This document shows, piece by piece, positions 53,785 through 63,450 of a stretch of 64,000 nucleotides of DNA (the first letter of the stretch is position 1; each line of letters opens with the position of its first letter). The DNA is from CAVXTT01 sp963764685 (lineage in GTDB: Bacteria; Bacteroidota; Ignavibacteria; Ignavibacteriales; Ignavibacteriaceae). The translations under genes were made by a program, and so were the position numbers. A model generated the notes under the pieces. It did not search any database and was not told where the DNA came from. It worked only from the letters and a program-made list of their open reading frames with translations. The stretch lies in assembly GCA_963764685.1 (NCBI GenBank), contig CAVXTT010000007.1, positions 1 through 64,000 of the forward strand, written 5' to 3'.

Positions 53785-55167
53785 TTAAAAGTCAGCGTAG
53801 AAAATAAAGCCGATACGGGTGGCTGACCCCGATTGATCATCATTATTTATTCTTTTACCATGGGATAATTCCAAACCAAGCCTCATCCCTAGTAAAGGAT
53901 TCCAGAAAATGTTTCCCGAAAAGTAGTAGCTGCGATGAAAGGCGTCAGGGGGTTCGAAATCTTTGTTATATATAGTTACATTACCAAATGTAAATGTGGA
54001 TGAAGCGTCATTTCTCCATTTGTGAGAGAATGAGAGAAGGAGACCCGTTTCTGCTGTCGCTTCAAACAAATTTGTTGTTGGATTGTAAACAATATCTAAA
54101 CCTTTTCCGCTAAGGGCTGTTATAAACCTTGCTACAGCCTGACCATAAACTCCCTGGTAAAGAAACTGATTATTTTTATCTATACTGTATGTTCCTGCCA
54201 GTAAAAAACCGTAACCCCAGATCTGATCGGAGGATGAAGCTGCATCCTTTACGGTAATTCCCCTGATAATGCTTGCTAAGGTAACATATCCGTTGGAATA
54301 TGTATATCGTAATAATGCAGCCAGATCGGGAATAAATTGCGCAGGAACCCTATCGTTCAAAGAATCAGTAAGAATAACATCAGTTTTAGGGGATTCCAGG
54401 GATACAACATATCTAAGCTGCTGGGCTATCAGGATATCAGCATACCGCAGACGCACAGTTCGTAATTTAACCGAGCTGTTCGGTCCATCTGCATCAACTG
54501 TGATCGGGATAGAATTAACATCGGTAAAAGATGACCATGTCTGTCCCACAAGGAATTTACCGCTCTCAACATAAGCGTGTCTTATCCTGAAAGCATTGTT
54601 TTCACCTAAAAAATCTGTCTCGATCTTAACCGTAATTTTTCCCACGGCACTCGCTCTCGAAATAATCAACCCCAGTCGTGTCTGATTCGGTGCCATAAAG
54701 AATCTTGGCTGGGTAATATTTTCCTCCCCGACAGGGATATCATAAGTAGAAAAATTATTTGCATCTGTAAGACCGTTAAGATCATAAGCTCCGGCAATTC
54801 TTACAGAACCATAAATTCTCAGCTCACCATATCTTCGTTTTATTGTATAACCAGCCTGTTCCGAAACATCCTGGGGATGAATAACTATTTCTGCTGTATC
54901 GGAAGCTGCACTATCCGATACTGTTATAGTATCCGATACTGTTATAGTATCCGATACTGTTATAGTATCCGATACTGTTATAGTATCCGGTACTGTTATA
55001 GTGTCCGCTACTGTTATAGTGTCTGATTCTGTAATAATGTCTGATGAATCCTGCTGCGGAAACAGTGTAGATACAGAGTTCGAAAGGACAAGAAGAACTA
55101 CATATAAACTGAATCTGATATAATTTTTAGTAGTGCTTTTTAACAAAGTAAATGTCTGTAAAATCAA
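53785..55167 (-). CDS. DcaP-like outer-membrane porin with N-terminal hexapeptide repeats
   Basis: A 460-residue outer-membrane protein. After a signal region (YVVLLVLSNSVSTLFPQ) come about seven repeats of the hexapeptide SDTITV (residues about 45-85), coded by an 18-bp tandem array. The barrel then follows the DcaP plan: LRIYGSVRIAGAYDLNGL, FFMAPNQTRLGLI, KIETDFLGENNAFRIRHAYVESGKFLVGQTWSSFTDVNSIPITVDADGPNS, and RLRYADI. It is related in design to the porin at 36585. The repeat region is probably a periplasmic linker and may vary in length by slippage. Minus strand, convergent with the AI-2E gene. Confidence 0.8.
   Translation of the reverse strand: MILQTFTLLKSTTKNYIRFSLYVVLLVLSNSVSTLFPQQDSSDIITESDTITVADTITVPDTITVSDTITVSDTITVSDTITVSDSAASDTAEIVIHPQDVSEQAGYTIKRRYGELRIYGSVRIAGAYDLNGLTDANNFSTYDIPVGEENITQPRFFMAPNQTRLGLIISRASAVGKITVKIETDFLGENNAFRIRHAYVESGKFLVGQTWSSFTDVNSIPITVDADGPNSSVKLRTVRLRYADILIAQQLRYVVSLESPKTDVILTDSLNDRVPAQFIPDLAALLRYTYSNGYVTLASIIRGITVKDAASSSDQIWGYGFLLAGTYSIDKNNQFLYQGVYGQAVARFITALSGKGLDIVYNPTTNLFEATAETGLLLSFSHKWRNDASSTFTFGNVTIYNKDFEPPDAFHRSYYFSGNIFWNPLLGMRLGLELSHGKRINNDDQSGSATRIGFIFYADF
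54913..55038 (-). repeat. 18-bp tandem repeat inside the DcaP-like porin gene
   Basis: Seven units of 18 bases; the plus-strand unit is atccgatactgttatagt, with the first four identical and the last three diverging. Each encodes SDTITV or a near variant, so length change by whole units would keep frame. Confidence 0.9.
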
Positions 55168-55302
55168 TGCTAAAATACCTTGTTCATCATCCTTTTCAAA
55201 GCAGGAATCTTACTCTATTTGTCAACAAAACAATGCGCCATATGTATGAAATGAGCTTATTTATACATAATTTTAATAGAGTAAAAAAATAAAGACATAC
55301 CT

Positions 55303-56781
55303 ATGAAAACGAGGTTAGCCCTTCTTTTTATTTTAATTTCAGCTTGTTTTTCATCAGCGCAGGACAGGCATTACTGGGATCAGGCAGTTGGCGGAAGAAC
55401 AGCTCTGTTAGGGGGAATAGCTGTCGGCGGGGTTGATGATTACAGCGCCACGTTTTATAACCCCGGTGCTCTGAGTTTTCTTACTAAAAAATCAATGAAT
55501 TTTAGTTTTAATATGTATGGAATAAAGGATTTCAGTTTCATTAATGGTGGAGGACCGGGAATTGATTCAAGGTATACAAGGGTTTCTTTATTTCCCGCTT
55601 CACTTGCAGGACCACTTCCATTTTTAGGAGACTCACTTAACCGCTTCAGTTATATGATATATAGTAATGGTTATTCCTATGTAAGAGTCTCGGAAAGGTA
55701 TGAAGGTTATAATGATGTTATCCCGGCAAGACCTCAGTCACCCGCAGGATCGGGGGATCTGTTTGAAGGAGATGAATTTCTAATTAACCAGGGAAAGCTC
55801 GATGCTCTCCTGCAGGAAGTTACAATAGGATTTGGGTATGCAAGCAAATTGTCAGATCACGTTGGACTGGGATTAGCGTTCCTGGGGGCATACCGGGATC
55901 AGACTAAAATCAGGTACGAAAGTTATACCGCTTTTGACACTACTTATCAACAGACTGCAAGTACGGATGTATATATTGACAATGATTTTTGGGCAGTAAG
56001 AGTATCAGGAAAAATAGGAATCTCAATAGTATTTGAAAACTTTAAATTAGGGGCGGCAATTACTTCTCCGAGTGTCCCTATAAAATTGGCCAGCGGGGGT
56101 ACTGATGGTGCCAGCCTGACTTCAAATAATGTTTTTTACAGCATTGATAGTACCACTAATGAAGGTAAAACAGAAAGTATCCTTGCCTCTGACAGACAGG
56201 AGGGACTCCCTGTAACATATAAAACACCTTTCTCATTTTCAGCAGGTATTGAATATGATTTTTCTCAGGACACAAAAATTCATTTTGCAGCTGAATGGTT
56301 TGCTCCACAGGATGCTTATGTTGTAATGCAGCCTGAAAGCGACAATTTTATAAGGAACTCTGCACCCACTATAAAACCAAAAGACAGTGCTGAAATATTA
56401 AGGGTCTTTGACGCGAAGAAAAGTATTATAAACTTCGGATTAGCATTGGAACATAAGCTCGATGCAAAGTTGTCAGGTTATGCTGCAGTTAGATCGGATT
56501 TCAGCAATGCAAATTATTCTGAGATCGATGGGCTGTCCCTGGGTTATACTGACTGGAATATTTATCATTTTACCCTGGGCGTATCAATGGTGGTTGACAA
56601 TTCCTTTATTGGAATAGGTTTCGAATACAGTCACGGAGAAAGATCTGACTTTCCCCAGGTATTTAATTTTCCTTCCGGCGCTGCCCAGCCCGATGATATA
56701 ATCCTTTATGGTTATAGAGGAACCTGCAAAGCAATTTATAACAATTTTAATATATTTGCGGGTATTACCCAGATGTTATAA
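55303..56781 (+). CDS. FadL/OmpP1-like outer-membrane protein
   Basis: A 492-residue barrel protein with signal peptide MKTRLALLFILISACFSSAQ. The start of the mature protein, QAVGGRTALLGGIAVGGVDDYSATFYNPGALSFL, is the OmpP1/FadL/TodX signature (aligned Gly and Asn-Pro-Ala-type motif), and repeated long strands follow (TIGFGYASKLSDHVGLGLAFLGAYR; FTLGVSMVVDNSFIGIGFEYSHGER). Such channels take up hydrophobic compounds, including fatty acids and aromatics. It is followed 112 bases later by a second gene of the same style, so the two are a tandem pair. Confidence 0.75.
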   Translation: MKTRLALLFILISACFSSAQDRHYWDQAVGGRTALLGGIAVGGVDDYSATFYNPGALSFLTKKSMNFSFNMYGIKDFSFINGGGPGIDSRYTRVSLFPASLAGPLPFLGDSLNRFSYMIYSNGYSYVRVSERYEGYNDVIPARPQSPAGSGDLFEGDEFLINQGKLDALLQEVTIGFGYASKLSDHVGLGLAFLGAYRDQTKIRYESYTAFDTTYQQTASTDVYIDNDFWAVRVSGKIGISIVFENFKLGAAITSPSVPIKLASGGTDGASLTSNNVFYSIDSTTNEGKTESILASDRQEGLPVTYKTPFSFSAGIEYDFSQDTKIHFAAEWFAPQDAYVVMQPESDNFIRNSAPTIKPKDSAEILRVFDAKKSIINFGLALEHKLDAKLSGYAAVRSDFSNANYSEIDGLSLGYTDWNIYHFTLGVSMVVDNSFIGIGFEYSHGERSDFPQVFNFPSGAAQPDDIILYGYRGTCKAIYNNFNIFAGITQML

Positions 56782-56893
56782 AGCATAAAGCAGATCACTT
56801 AAAAGTCAATAATAATATTTTTACTTGATTTTGCTATTATTTTTATCAGAAAACCTATATAAATTAAAACACTTTAAATTAACCGGATTTTAG

Positions 56894-58360
56894 ATGCGTC
56901 TCATTTTAGTATTTTTTTTCTTTTTCGCAATTGCACCATATTATTTTGCACAGAATTATTATGCTCCAAACTCCCAGGATGCGTTACTATTTTCACAGGT
57001 GGGAAGAATAGGTGATGCCAGGGGCTTAGGGATGGGAAATGCCCATTCAGCTATAAGCGACAACTATACAGCAGCTATTATGAATCCTGCAACACTTGGG
57101 CTTTCAAGAAGAATAACAATTACTACTTCAGTGGGCGCTAATCTCTTCAGAAACGACGCAACATTCTTAAACAACAAGACTTTCAGCTCAAAAACAGAAA
57201 TGTTCCTTAACCAGTTTGGATTTGTTCTCCCTTTAGCTTCCGATTCGGCTGAAAATAATGTTGTACTCTCGATAGGTTATAATCAGGCAAATAACTACAA
57301 CAATATCCTGAAATTTTCAGGCTATAATCCCAATCCAAATAATTTAATTACCGATTTAACTTCGTACGGCAGCCCTTTGGTAAAAAGGCTATTATTAAGT
57401 TATCCTGTAAATGATCCCGGGACAGGTCAGTACCTGGGGGAGACGACTATCCTTAACAGCAATCTTGCCCAGGATGGATATGTCCTGAATGAAGGCACAC
57501 TAAATCTGTGGTCAGTAGGCTTCGCTTATGAATTCGCTCATAATATATTTTTTGGTGTGAGTGCTAATTATATCATCGGCAGTTATCTCACCGATAAAGA
57601 ATTTTCTGAAACAGATTCTGCTGATTTCTATACCTCTGATGTTGAAACTGTGCCGGGTAACTCACTTACTGCAGGGTTCGAAGGATTTTATATAAATAGT
57701 ATTGTGGACAGAATTTATAACGGTGTTGATTTCAGATTCGGTGTCTTGTATAAATTCTTTGATTTTATTTCCATTGGTGCATCTGTTAAAACACCTTCCA
57801 TAGTCTCAGTAGATGATTCAACTTTCTTCAGCGGACAAAGCAGATTCTCAACAGGAAATGTTGTAAATGTAGACTCCACATTAACCTCTGGTTTTACAAT
57901 TCAATCACCATATGAAGTTACTGTCGCTGCATCGGTAAATTTATTTATCCTTACCGGTACAGCAGAAGTAACTTATATTGATTACACCCAGATGAGGTTT
58001 TCTGATGGTCTTGATGTTCCTGCAAGATCTGCAATAAATAAAGTCATAATAGACGAATACTCACAGATCTTCAACCTAAAAGCCGGTGCAGAGTTCAGGA
58101 TCCCCTTTACCGGGTTAAGTGTACGTGCCGGGGCAATGTATTTACCTTCACCTTTGAAGGGTGACCCTATGGATTTTGATAAAAAATACCTTACGGCAGG
58201 TGCGGGAATAAAATCAGGCGAAGGTGCAATAGAGTTTAATGTTGCATATATACTCGGTTTCTGGGATGAACTTTCAGGAGCTTATGGCCCGAATATTCCT
58301 CAAATATCCAGAACAGTCAGATCAGATAATATAGTCGGCAGTTTAGTCCTGAGATTTTAA
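56894..58360 (+). CDS. FadL/OmpP1-like outer-membrane protein
   Basis: A 488-residue barrel protein with signal peptide MRLILVFFFFFAIAPYYFAQ and the classic motif GRIGDARGLGMGNAHSAISDNYTAAIMNPATLGLS. Later strands (NIFFGVSANYIIGSYL, GVLYKFFDFISIGASVKTPS, LTAGAGIKSGEGAIEFNVAYILGFWDEL) fit the FadL/TodX class. It is the stronger of the two FadL-like calls in this tandem pair. The ligand is unknown. Confidence 0.8.
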   Translation: MRLILVFFFFFAIAPYYFAQNYYAPNSQDALLFSQVGRIGDARGLGMGNAHSAISDNYTAAIMNPATLGLSRRITITTSVGANLFRNDATFLNNKTFSSKTEMFLNQFGFVLPLASDSAENNVVLSIGYNQANNYNNILKFSGYNPNPNNLITDLTSYGSPLVKRLLLSYPVNDPGTGQYLGETTILNSNLAQDGYVLNEGTLNLWSVGFAYEFAHNIFFGVSANYIIGSYLTDKEFSETDSADFYTSDVETVPGNSLTAGFEGFYINSIVDRIYNGVDFRFGVLYKFFDFISIGASVKTPSIVSVDDSTFFSGQSRFSTGNVVNVDSTLTSGFTIQSPYEVTVAASVNLFILTGTAEVTYIDYTQMRFSDGLDVPARSAINKVIIDEYSQIFNLKAGAEFRIPFTGLSVRAGAMYLPSPLKGDPMDFDKKYLTAGAGIKSGEGAIEFNVAYILGFWDELSGAYGPNIPQISRTVRSDNIVGSLVLRF

Positions 58361-58542
58361 CCTTCGAAAGGGAAGTTTAACCTGCCGGGACTTGTTTTTT
58401 TATTTGAATATCTTTACCTATTTTTAATTGAACAAGTTTGGTATTCGTCCATTGAGTGCAAGTAAATTAATTTTGCTTCAAACCCTTAAATTCGTTATAA
58501 ATTATCCAACCTCTGCTCCTTCCAAAGTGTAAACAGGATTAA

Positions 58543-60393
58543 ATGGGCACCTTTATACAAATACTGGTTAATTTAATGCTTGTTGCTGCATTCTTTTATG
58601 TTGCAAGAAAAAAAGACTTTTTAAGTTTTTTTCATGGGGGGAAATGGCTCTTGACCTGGTTTGCTATAGGTACTATTACCCTAATGGACGAACTAACATC
58701 CATTTACTATGCACCATTTGAAGCATACAGGTTTATCGGTCTTAAAGCTATATTTTATATTGCTTTAACCTCGATCCTAATAAGATTTCTTTCCAAAAGG
58801 ATGGTTGAAATATCAGAGATACTTGATAGTGCAGGGATGAAAGGGGGGGGTGTTTATTCATTTTCTTACCTGGCATTCGGACCGAGTCTCTCTTTCATTG
58901 CAATTTCTTCAATCATAGTAGATTATGTTTTAACAGCCACAATCTCAACTGTTGCAGCCGTAAACAATGGTACGGCATTTTTAGGTACCAGTCCTTTCGT
59001 AAATTACTTTCTAATGTTCGGAGTTATAGGGTTTATTACGTTCCTTAATATCCTGGGCATTAAAGAAAATGCAAGGTTTACTTTTTATATACTTGTACTT
59101 GCCTCTTTTGTAATTGTTAATTTAATAATCAGCGGACTTCTCGAATTCAACGATGCTGCTATACATAATCTTGGGGAAGGGTATAAAGGTTTTATAGGAG
59201 ATTTCAGCTCAGGAGATATTTTCTCCTCCTATTCCTTAATGATCGCAGGAATAGGAAGCTGTATACTTGCATACTCAGGAATAGAATCGGTTCTTCAAAC
59301 GGCTTCACTTGTTAAGAACTGGAAAGTAATTAAAAAAGCATATGTTTTTCTTGCTCTCACAGTTGGAATAGTAACTCCTCTGATAGCTTTGCTTGCATTA
59401 TCATCGGGGGGGATAGACCTGAACGATCATGAGACTGACCTTATTCCATTCTTCGCATCAAGTATAAACGGGAGGGCATTCGGTATTATTGTAAGTACTC
59501 TTGCTACAATAACTTTAATAATGGCTGTAAATACCGCTATGGTTGCCTCAGCAGAATTAATTGAAAAAGTTGCGGAGAGATACCAGTATAACTGGCTTAT
59601 TACAGTAAATAAAAGACAGTCATTATATCGCATCCATCTTATTAATGCCGGATTTTATGCCGGGATATTAATAATAACCAGCGGGGCGCAGGCGGTACTT
59701 GCTGAAATGTATGCTGTAGGACTTGTTGCCAGCTTTGTGATAAATACCGGTGGACTCCTGAAGTACAGGTACCAGAAAGGGAAAAAGGCAATTTCTGAAT
59801 ATTACACTTCCCGTTCGGCAACCCTTGTATTATTTATAATTCTTTTAAGTACACTAATATATATAATGACCCACCGACCTTATGGAACACTTCTATGGTT
59901 CATAATTACTTCCATTTTTGTCTATTTCGGATTTATGATATCCAAGAAACGTTCACCCGAAGCATCATCCCGGGTAGAAACAAATACAGCAATGGATATT
60001 GTGTTTACTTTAAGTGAGATGGAGGCTGAAAATGTTAATGTTGTGTTCAGAAGACCTAAAGAGGCGGACTTAATTGAAGATAATAAAAACACCGTATATG
60101 TTACTTTTTATTCTCCTCGCCTGGAAAAACCCGAACGCCTGAAAAATGCCAACCAGATATGGATTGCTTACCAGCCCCGTACAAATCTTTACCAGATGAT
60201 CTATGGTATACTAACAACAATAAGATATGATCTGGGCAATCTTAAGAAAGTAACTGTACATTTTGGATGGCCAATGTCATCGTTGATGGACCGCCTGTCT
60301 GTCAGTACAATGATCTATAACGTTACCAGCCTGCCTAAAAAGTTTCCTGAATTCTCCTTCCAGCTCAGCTACTCCGGGAAAGAGCCTAAATAG
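58543..60393 (+). CDS. APC superfamily permease with C-terminal soluble domain
   Basis: A 616-residue inner-membrane carrier. About twelve membrane helices span residues 5-470, with the amino acid-polyamine-organocation pattern: GTITLMDELTSIYYAPFEAYRFIG near the start, GMKGGGVYSFSYLAFGPSLSF in helix 3, ILAYSGIESVLQTASLVKNWKVIKKAY in the helix 6-7 region. A soluble C-terminal domain (about 480-616; AMDIVFTLSEMEAENVNVVFRR ... KKVTVHFGWPMSSLMDRLSV) is added, of a kind I cannot name. Amino acids are the likely class of substrate. AGGA lies upstream of the ATG. No direct operon partner; the Nramp gene follows 215 bases later. Confidence 0.8.
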   Translation: MGTFIQILVNLMLVAAFFYVARKKDFLSFFHGGKWLLTWFAIGTITLMDELTSIYYAPFEAYRFIGLKAIFYIALTSILIRFLSKRMVEISEILDSAGMKGGGVYSFSYLAFGPSLSFIAISSIIVDYVLTATISTVAAVNNGTAFLGTSPFVNYFLMFGVIGFITFLNILGIKENARFTFYILVLASFVIVNLIISGLLEFNDAAIHNLGEGYKGFIGDFSSGDIFSSYSLMIAGIGSCILAYSGIESVLQTASLVKNWKVIKKAYVFLALTVGIVTPLIALLALSSGGIDLNDHETDLIPFFASSINGRAFGIIVSTLATITLIMAVNTAMVASAELIEKVAERYQYNWLITVNKRQSLYRIHLINAGFYAGILIITSGAQAVLAEMYAVGLVASFVINTGGLLKYRYQKGKKAISEYYTSRSATLVLFIILLSTLIYIMTHRPYGTLLWFIITSIFVYFGFMISKKRSPEASSRVETNTAMDIVFTLSEMEAENVNVVFRRPKEADLIEDNKNTVYVTFYSPRLEKPERLKNANQIWIAYQPRTNLYQMIYGILTTIRYDLGNLKKVTVHFGWPMSSLMDRLSVSTMIYNVTSLPKKFPEFSFQLSYSGKEPK

Positions 60394-60608
60394 GGAACAT
60401 CTTTTATTCTTCTTTCATCCTCCTGACCGACGAAGTATATTGGTTCTGAATCAGCCCGGCATTTCTTTGTTTTGTAATCGTCTATGCTCCTGTTTTGGCT
60501 AAATAAATAGAAAATTTGTAATTTTATTTTAATCGAATTATTAATTTAAGCGTTATATTGCCGCTGGCCCAGGTAAACCAGTAACTCCAGACACAAAAAA
60601 TTAATTCT

Positions 60609-62510
60609 ATGAACCCAAAGAATGAAAACATGATTTCCGCAATGCAGGATTCCCAAAGGAAATCCCTTGAAGAAGTTCATAGCAGTGTAAATACCCGGTA
60701 CCCGAAATTATTCAAGAGAATGTTTGCCTTTGCGGGTCCCGCTTACCTGGTCAGTGTGGGTTATATGGATCCGGGAAACTGGGCAACTGACCTTGAAGGA
60801 GGATCACGATTCGGTTACTCCCTTTTATGGGTAATCCTGATGTCGAATATGATGGCCGTTCTTCTGCAGACTCTTTCAGCCCGCCTTGGTATTGTAACCG
60901 GTAAGGATCTGGCTCAGGCCTGCCGGTCCGAGTATTCGAAAAGGACATCATTCGCTTTATGGATCCTGGGGGAGATTGCAATTGCCGCCTGTGATCTTGC
61001 AGAGGTACTGGGAACGATACTGGGATTAAATCTGCTTTTTGGTATTCCGCTTCTTTGGGGTGCACTCATCACTTTATTCGATACTTTCCTCCTGCTGGCT
61101 ATTCAAAAACTCGGCATCCGGAAGATGGAAGCGTTTATTCTCTCCCTGATAACTGTAATAGCAGGGGGCTTCATTATTAATCTGTTCTTTGCAAAACCTG
61201 ACTGGCATATAGCGGTAACCGGGGTGATCCCTTCTATCCCTGAAGGCTCTATATATATCATCCTGGGAATTATCGGGGCTACTGTTATGCCTCATAATCT
61301 TTATCTTCATTCTTCGTTGGTTCAGACTCGTAAAGTGTCACGTATGGCTGATTCAAAAGCACAGGCGTGCAAGTATAATCTTCTCGACTCGGCTATAGCT
61401 CTCAATGCCGCTTTCTTTGTAAATGCAGCAATATTGGTACTTGCAGCTTCTGTGTTTTACAAAAATGGTGTTGTTGTTACTGAAATTCAGCAGGCATATC
61501 AGCTGCTTGAACAGCTTTTAGGCACAAATGCAGCAGCTATTGCTTTCGGAATTGCACTGCTTGCAGCCGGGCAAAGCTCTACACTTACGGGAACTCTTGC
61601 GGGACAAATTGTAATGGAGGGATTTATCAGGATCCGTTTGACTCCTTACCTGCGCCGCCTGCTAACCCGCTCAATTGCTTTGGTTCCCGCAGTAATTGTA
61701 ATCTACATTTCCGGTGATCAGGGAACATATAAGCTACTTATTTTAAGCCAGGTGATCCTCAGCCTTCAACTACCTTTTGCAATTGTGCCCCTGGTACATT
61801 TTACGAGTGATAAATTAAAAATGGGAGCTTTCGTGAATAAACTTTGGGTAAAGATGCTCGCGTGGACAGCCTCTGCAATAATTATTCTGCTGAATGGAAA
61901 GCTTGTTTATGATAAGGTGGTGGAAATGATATCCGGCGATGCTCCTATCTTCGTTTCTATTCTTACTATTTTAGTTTCTGTATCCATCGCAATATTTCTA
62001 CTGTATATTATTATAATGCCGATAATCAGGGGGCCGCGGCAGTGGGCAGCGGATAAAGGTACCGGTGCATCCTCCGTTATTGAAAAAATCCAAACACCCG
62101 AGATCAGGCACATCGCTGCAGCGCTCGGGAGAGATCCAAGCGACAGTGCAATTGTGGGCCGGGCACTGACATTTGCGAAAGCGGAAAATGCACTACTTAC
62201 TTTAATACACGTAGCTGATTCCGCACCTGCACAGGTCTATACACCTGACGCATATGACGAGCACATAAGGAACGATGAAAAATACCTTCAGGAAATCGCT
62301 GATGAAGTCCGCTCTTCAGGGGTTGCCGTAGAAATTGCTCTTATCTATGGCGATCCTTCTAAAGAATTAATATCTTACGCAGCCTCCCATAAAGTGGATC
62401 TCCTTGTTATGGGATCTCACGGTCACCGCCTTGTAGGTGATCTGTTGTGGGGGCAGACCGTAGATCCGGTAAGGCACGGTGTGAATATCCCTGTCCTTGT
62501 TGTCAGATAA
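60609..62510 (+). CDS. Nramp (MntH-type) metal transporter fused to a universal stress domain
   Basis: A 633-residue protein joining two modules. Residues about 35-480 are a divalent-metal/proton symporter of the Nramp family: the metal-binding DPGNWATD (Asp54, Asn57) in helix 1 and MPHNLYLHS (from Met227) in helix 6, plus GQSSTLTGTLAGQIVMEGF. Residues about 500-633 are a UspA-like domain: IRHIAAALGRDPSDSAIVGRALTFAKAENALLTLIHVAD, and VDLLVMGSHGHRLVGDLLWGQT, close to the G-2x-G-9x-G-(S/T) nucleotide motif. E. coli MntH is 412 residues and lacks the stress domain. Substrate probably manganese or iron. The fused domain may gate transport by nucleotide. Transcribed alone. Confidence 0.92.
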   Translation: MNPKNENMISAMQDSQRKSLEEVHSSVNTRYPKLFKRMFAFAGPAYLVSVGYMDPGNWATDLEGGSRFGYSLLWVILMSNMMAVLLQTLSARLGIVTGKDLAQACRSEYSKRTSFALWILGEIAIAACDLAEVLGTILGLNLLFGIPLLWGALITLFDTFLLLAIQKLGIRKMEAFILSLITVIAGGFIINLFFAKPDWHIAVTGVIPSIPEGSIYIILGIIGATVMPHNLYLHSSLVQTRKVSRMADSKAQACKYNLLDSAIALNAAFFVNAAILVLAASVFYKNGVVVTEIQQAYQLLEQLLGTNAAAIAFGIALLAAGQSSTLTGTLAGQIVMEGFIRIRLTPYLRRLLTRSIALVPAVIVIYISGDQGTYKLLILSQVILSLQLPFAIVPLVHFTSDKLKMGAFVNKLWVKMLAWTASAIIILLNGKLVYDKVVEMISGDAPIFVSILTILVSVSIAIFLLYIIIMPIIRGPRQWAADKGTGASSVIEKIQTPEIRHIAAALGRDPSDSAIVGRALTFAKAENALLTLIHVADSAPAQVYTPDAYDEHIRNDEKYLQEIADEVRSSGVAVEIALIYGDPSKELISYAASHKVDLLVMGSHGHRLVGDLLWGQTVDPVRHGVNIPVLVVR

Positions 62511-63079
62511 AAAAAGGGAATTACCTTTCTCCCCGCAAGTAAAATAGCTTAAACCAACCGGAAAAAAGCCTGTAAACCACCATATTAACTTTGAGATAAC
62601 AAATAGCTCTAGACGGTTTATAAATAGCTTCATGAGGGCTTCAATCTCCCTTCCTAAAGGCTGTTTTAATACAAGACCAAGACGTTTACTATATATTTCT
62701 TAGCCGTCTGCTATTTATCCAGGACGATTTATGACCATGGTATAAACCAAAAAGTGTTTAAAAATTTATTTTATAATTAAGATTGAAAAAAGCCGGTATA
62801 CCTGATTATTGAAGTGTATTCTGCTTTTCCATTTTGGAAATCCATATTTCCAAATCGATCTTCAGAAGGAAAAACATGGAAAACGAATCAATAACTGGCT
62901 TGATTTGCGCCTGGATGAACGGATCTTAATTGTGAGGAGACGGAACGCTAATTGAATAAAGCATCCTGATTTTTATTGAGAATAAAATTCAAATGCATAC
63001 TTATATTCAAATGATGGTGCAGGAATGAAGGGGGGCGTCAAATCAGCTCATTATATTTCCACTTCGCTTTAATTGCTCT

Positions 63080-63134
63080 CTAATTTCTCTTATCCTCCAT
63101 TTAATCTTGGTTTATCCAAGGTTTATCAACCGTT
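63080..63134. repeat. 11-bp-periodic word array (element E, degenerate)
   Basis: Five consecutive 11-base words, ctaatttctct, tatcctccatt, taatcttggtt, tatccaaggtt, tatcaaccgtt. The word ggtttatc recurs exactly 11 bases apart (63109 and 63120). They resemble the left words of element A; an inverted counterpart (gagtattgataa near 63176) follows. Less regular than elements A and B. Confidence 0.45.
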
Positions 63135-63259
63135 AATACTCAGATGCCATACCTGGAATAAACAAATTATAAGCGGAGTATTGATAATGTGTAAAGCATT
63201 TTGTCAGGAAATTATAAACTGATCTGAGTGCTATAAGCTCATAATAAACGAAAATGTAA

Positions 63260-63280
63260 GGAACGCTCAGTGAGCGTTCC
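63260..63280. repeat. Dispersed palindromic repeat, copy 3
   Basis: Perfect palindrome of ten-base arms, ggaacgctca and its complement, around a single G. Same shape as the cores at 1752-1772 and 2313-2335, with one changed base pair per arm. Confidence 0.65.
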
Positions 63281-63450
63281 GTACTGGCACCCCCAGCTAG
63301 CATTCCGTACAGGCTCCCCGTGAATACAATGAGCATTACCAGCGAAGTAAAGAATAGGTGGCATTGATAGAACTTTATCAACTCATTCTTGTAAAAAAAG
63401 CACTGTAATCGGAAAGGCTTTTTTAATAGCGTACAAATTGATGAAATTAT

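Larger units (their letters stand above)
62511..63450. other. Gene-free, repeat-bearing interval
   Basis: 940 bases with no recognisable protein. It contains the 11-bp-periodic array at 63080-63134, the palindrome at 63260-63280, and a further inverted word pair, tataaatagc at 62619-62628 and gctatttatc at 62710-62719, in a stretch of degenerate repeats from about 62560 to 62765. It resembles the repeat zone at 1.6-2.4 kb. Confidence 0.55.

Noticed and set aside
63133..63381. Minus-strand 82-codon frame in the right-hand gene-free zone
   Set aside because: It spans the palindromic repeat and part of an 11-bp array, lacks a ribosome site and has no recognisable domain.
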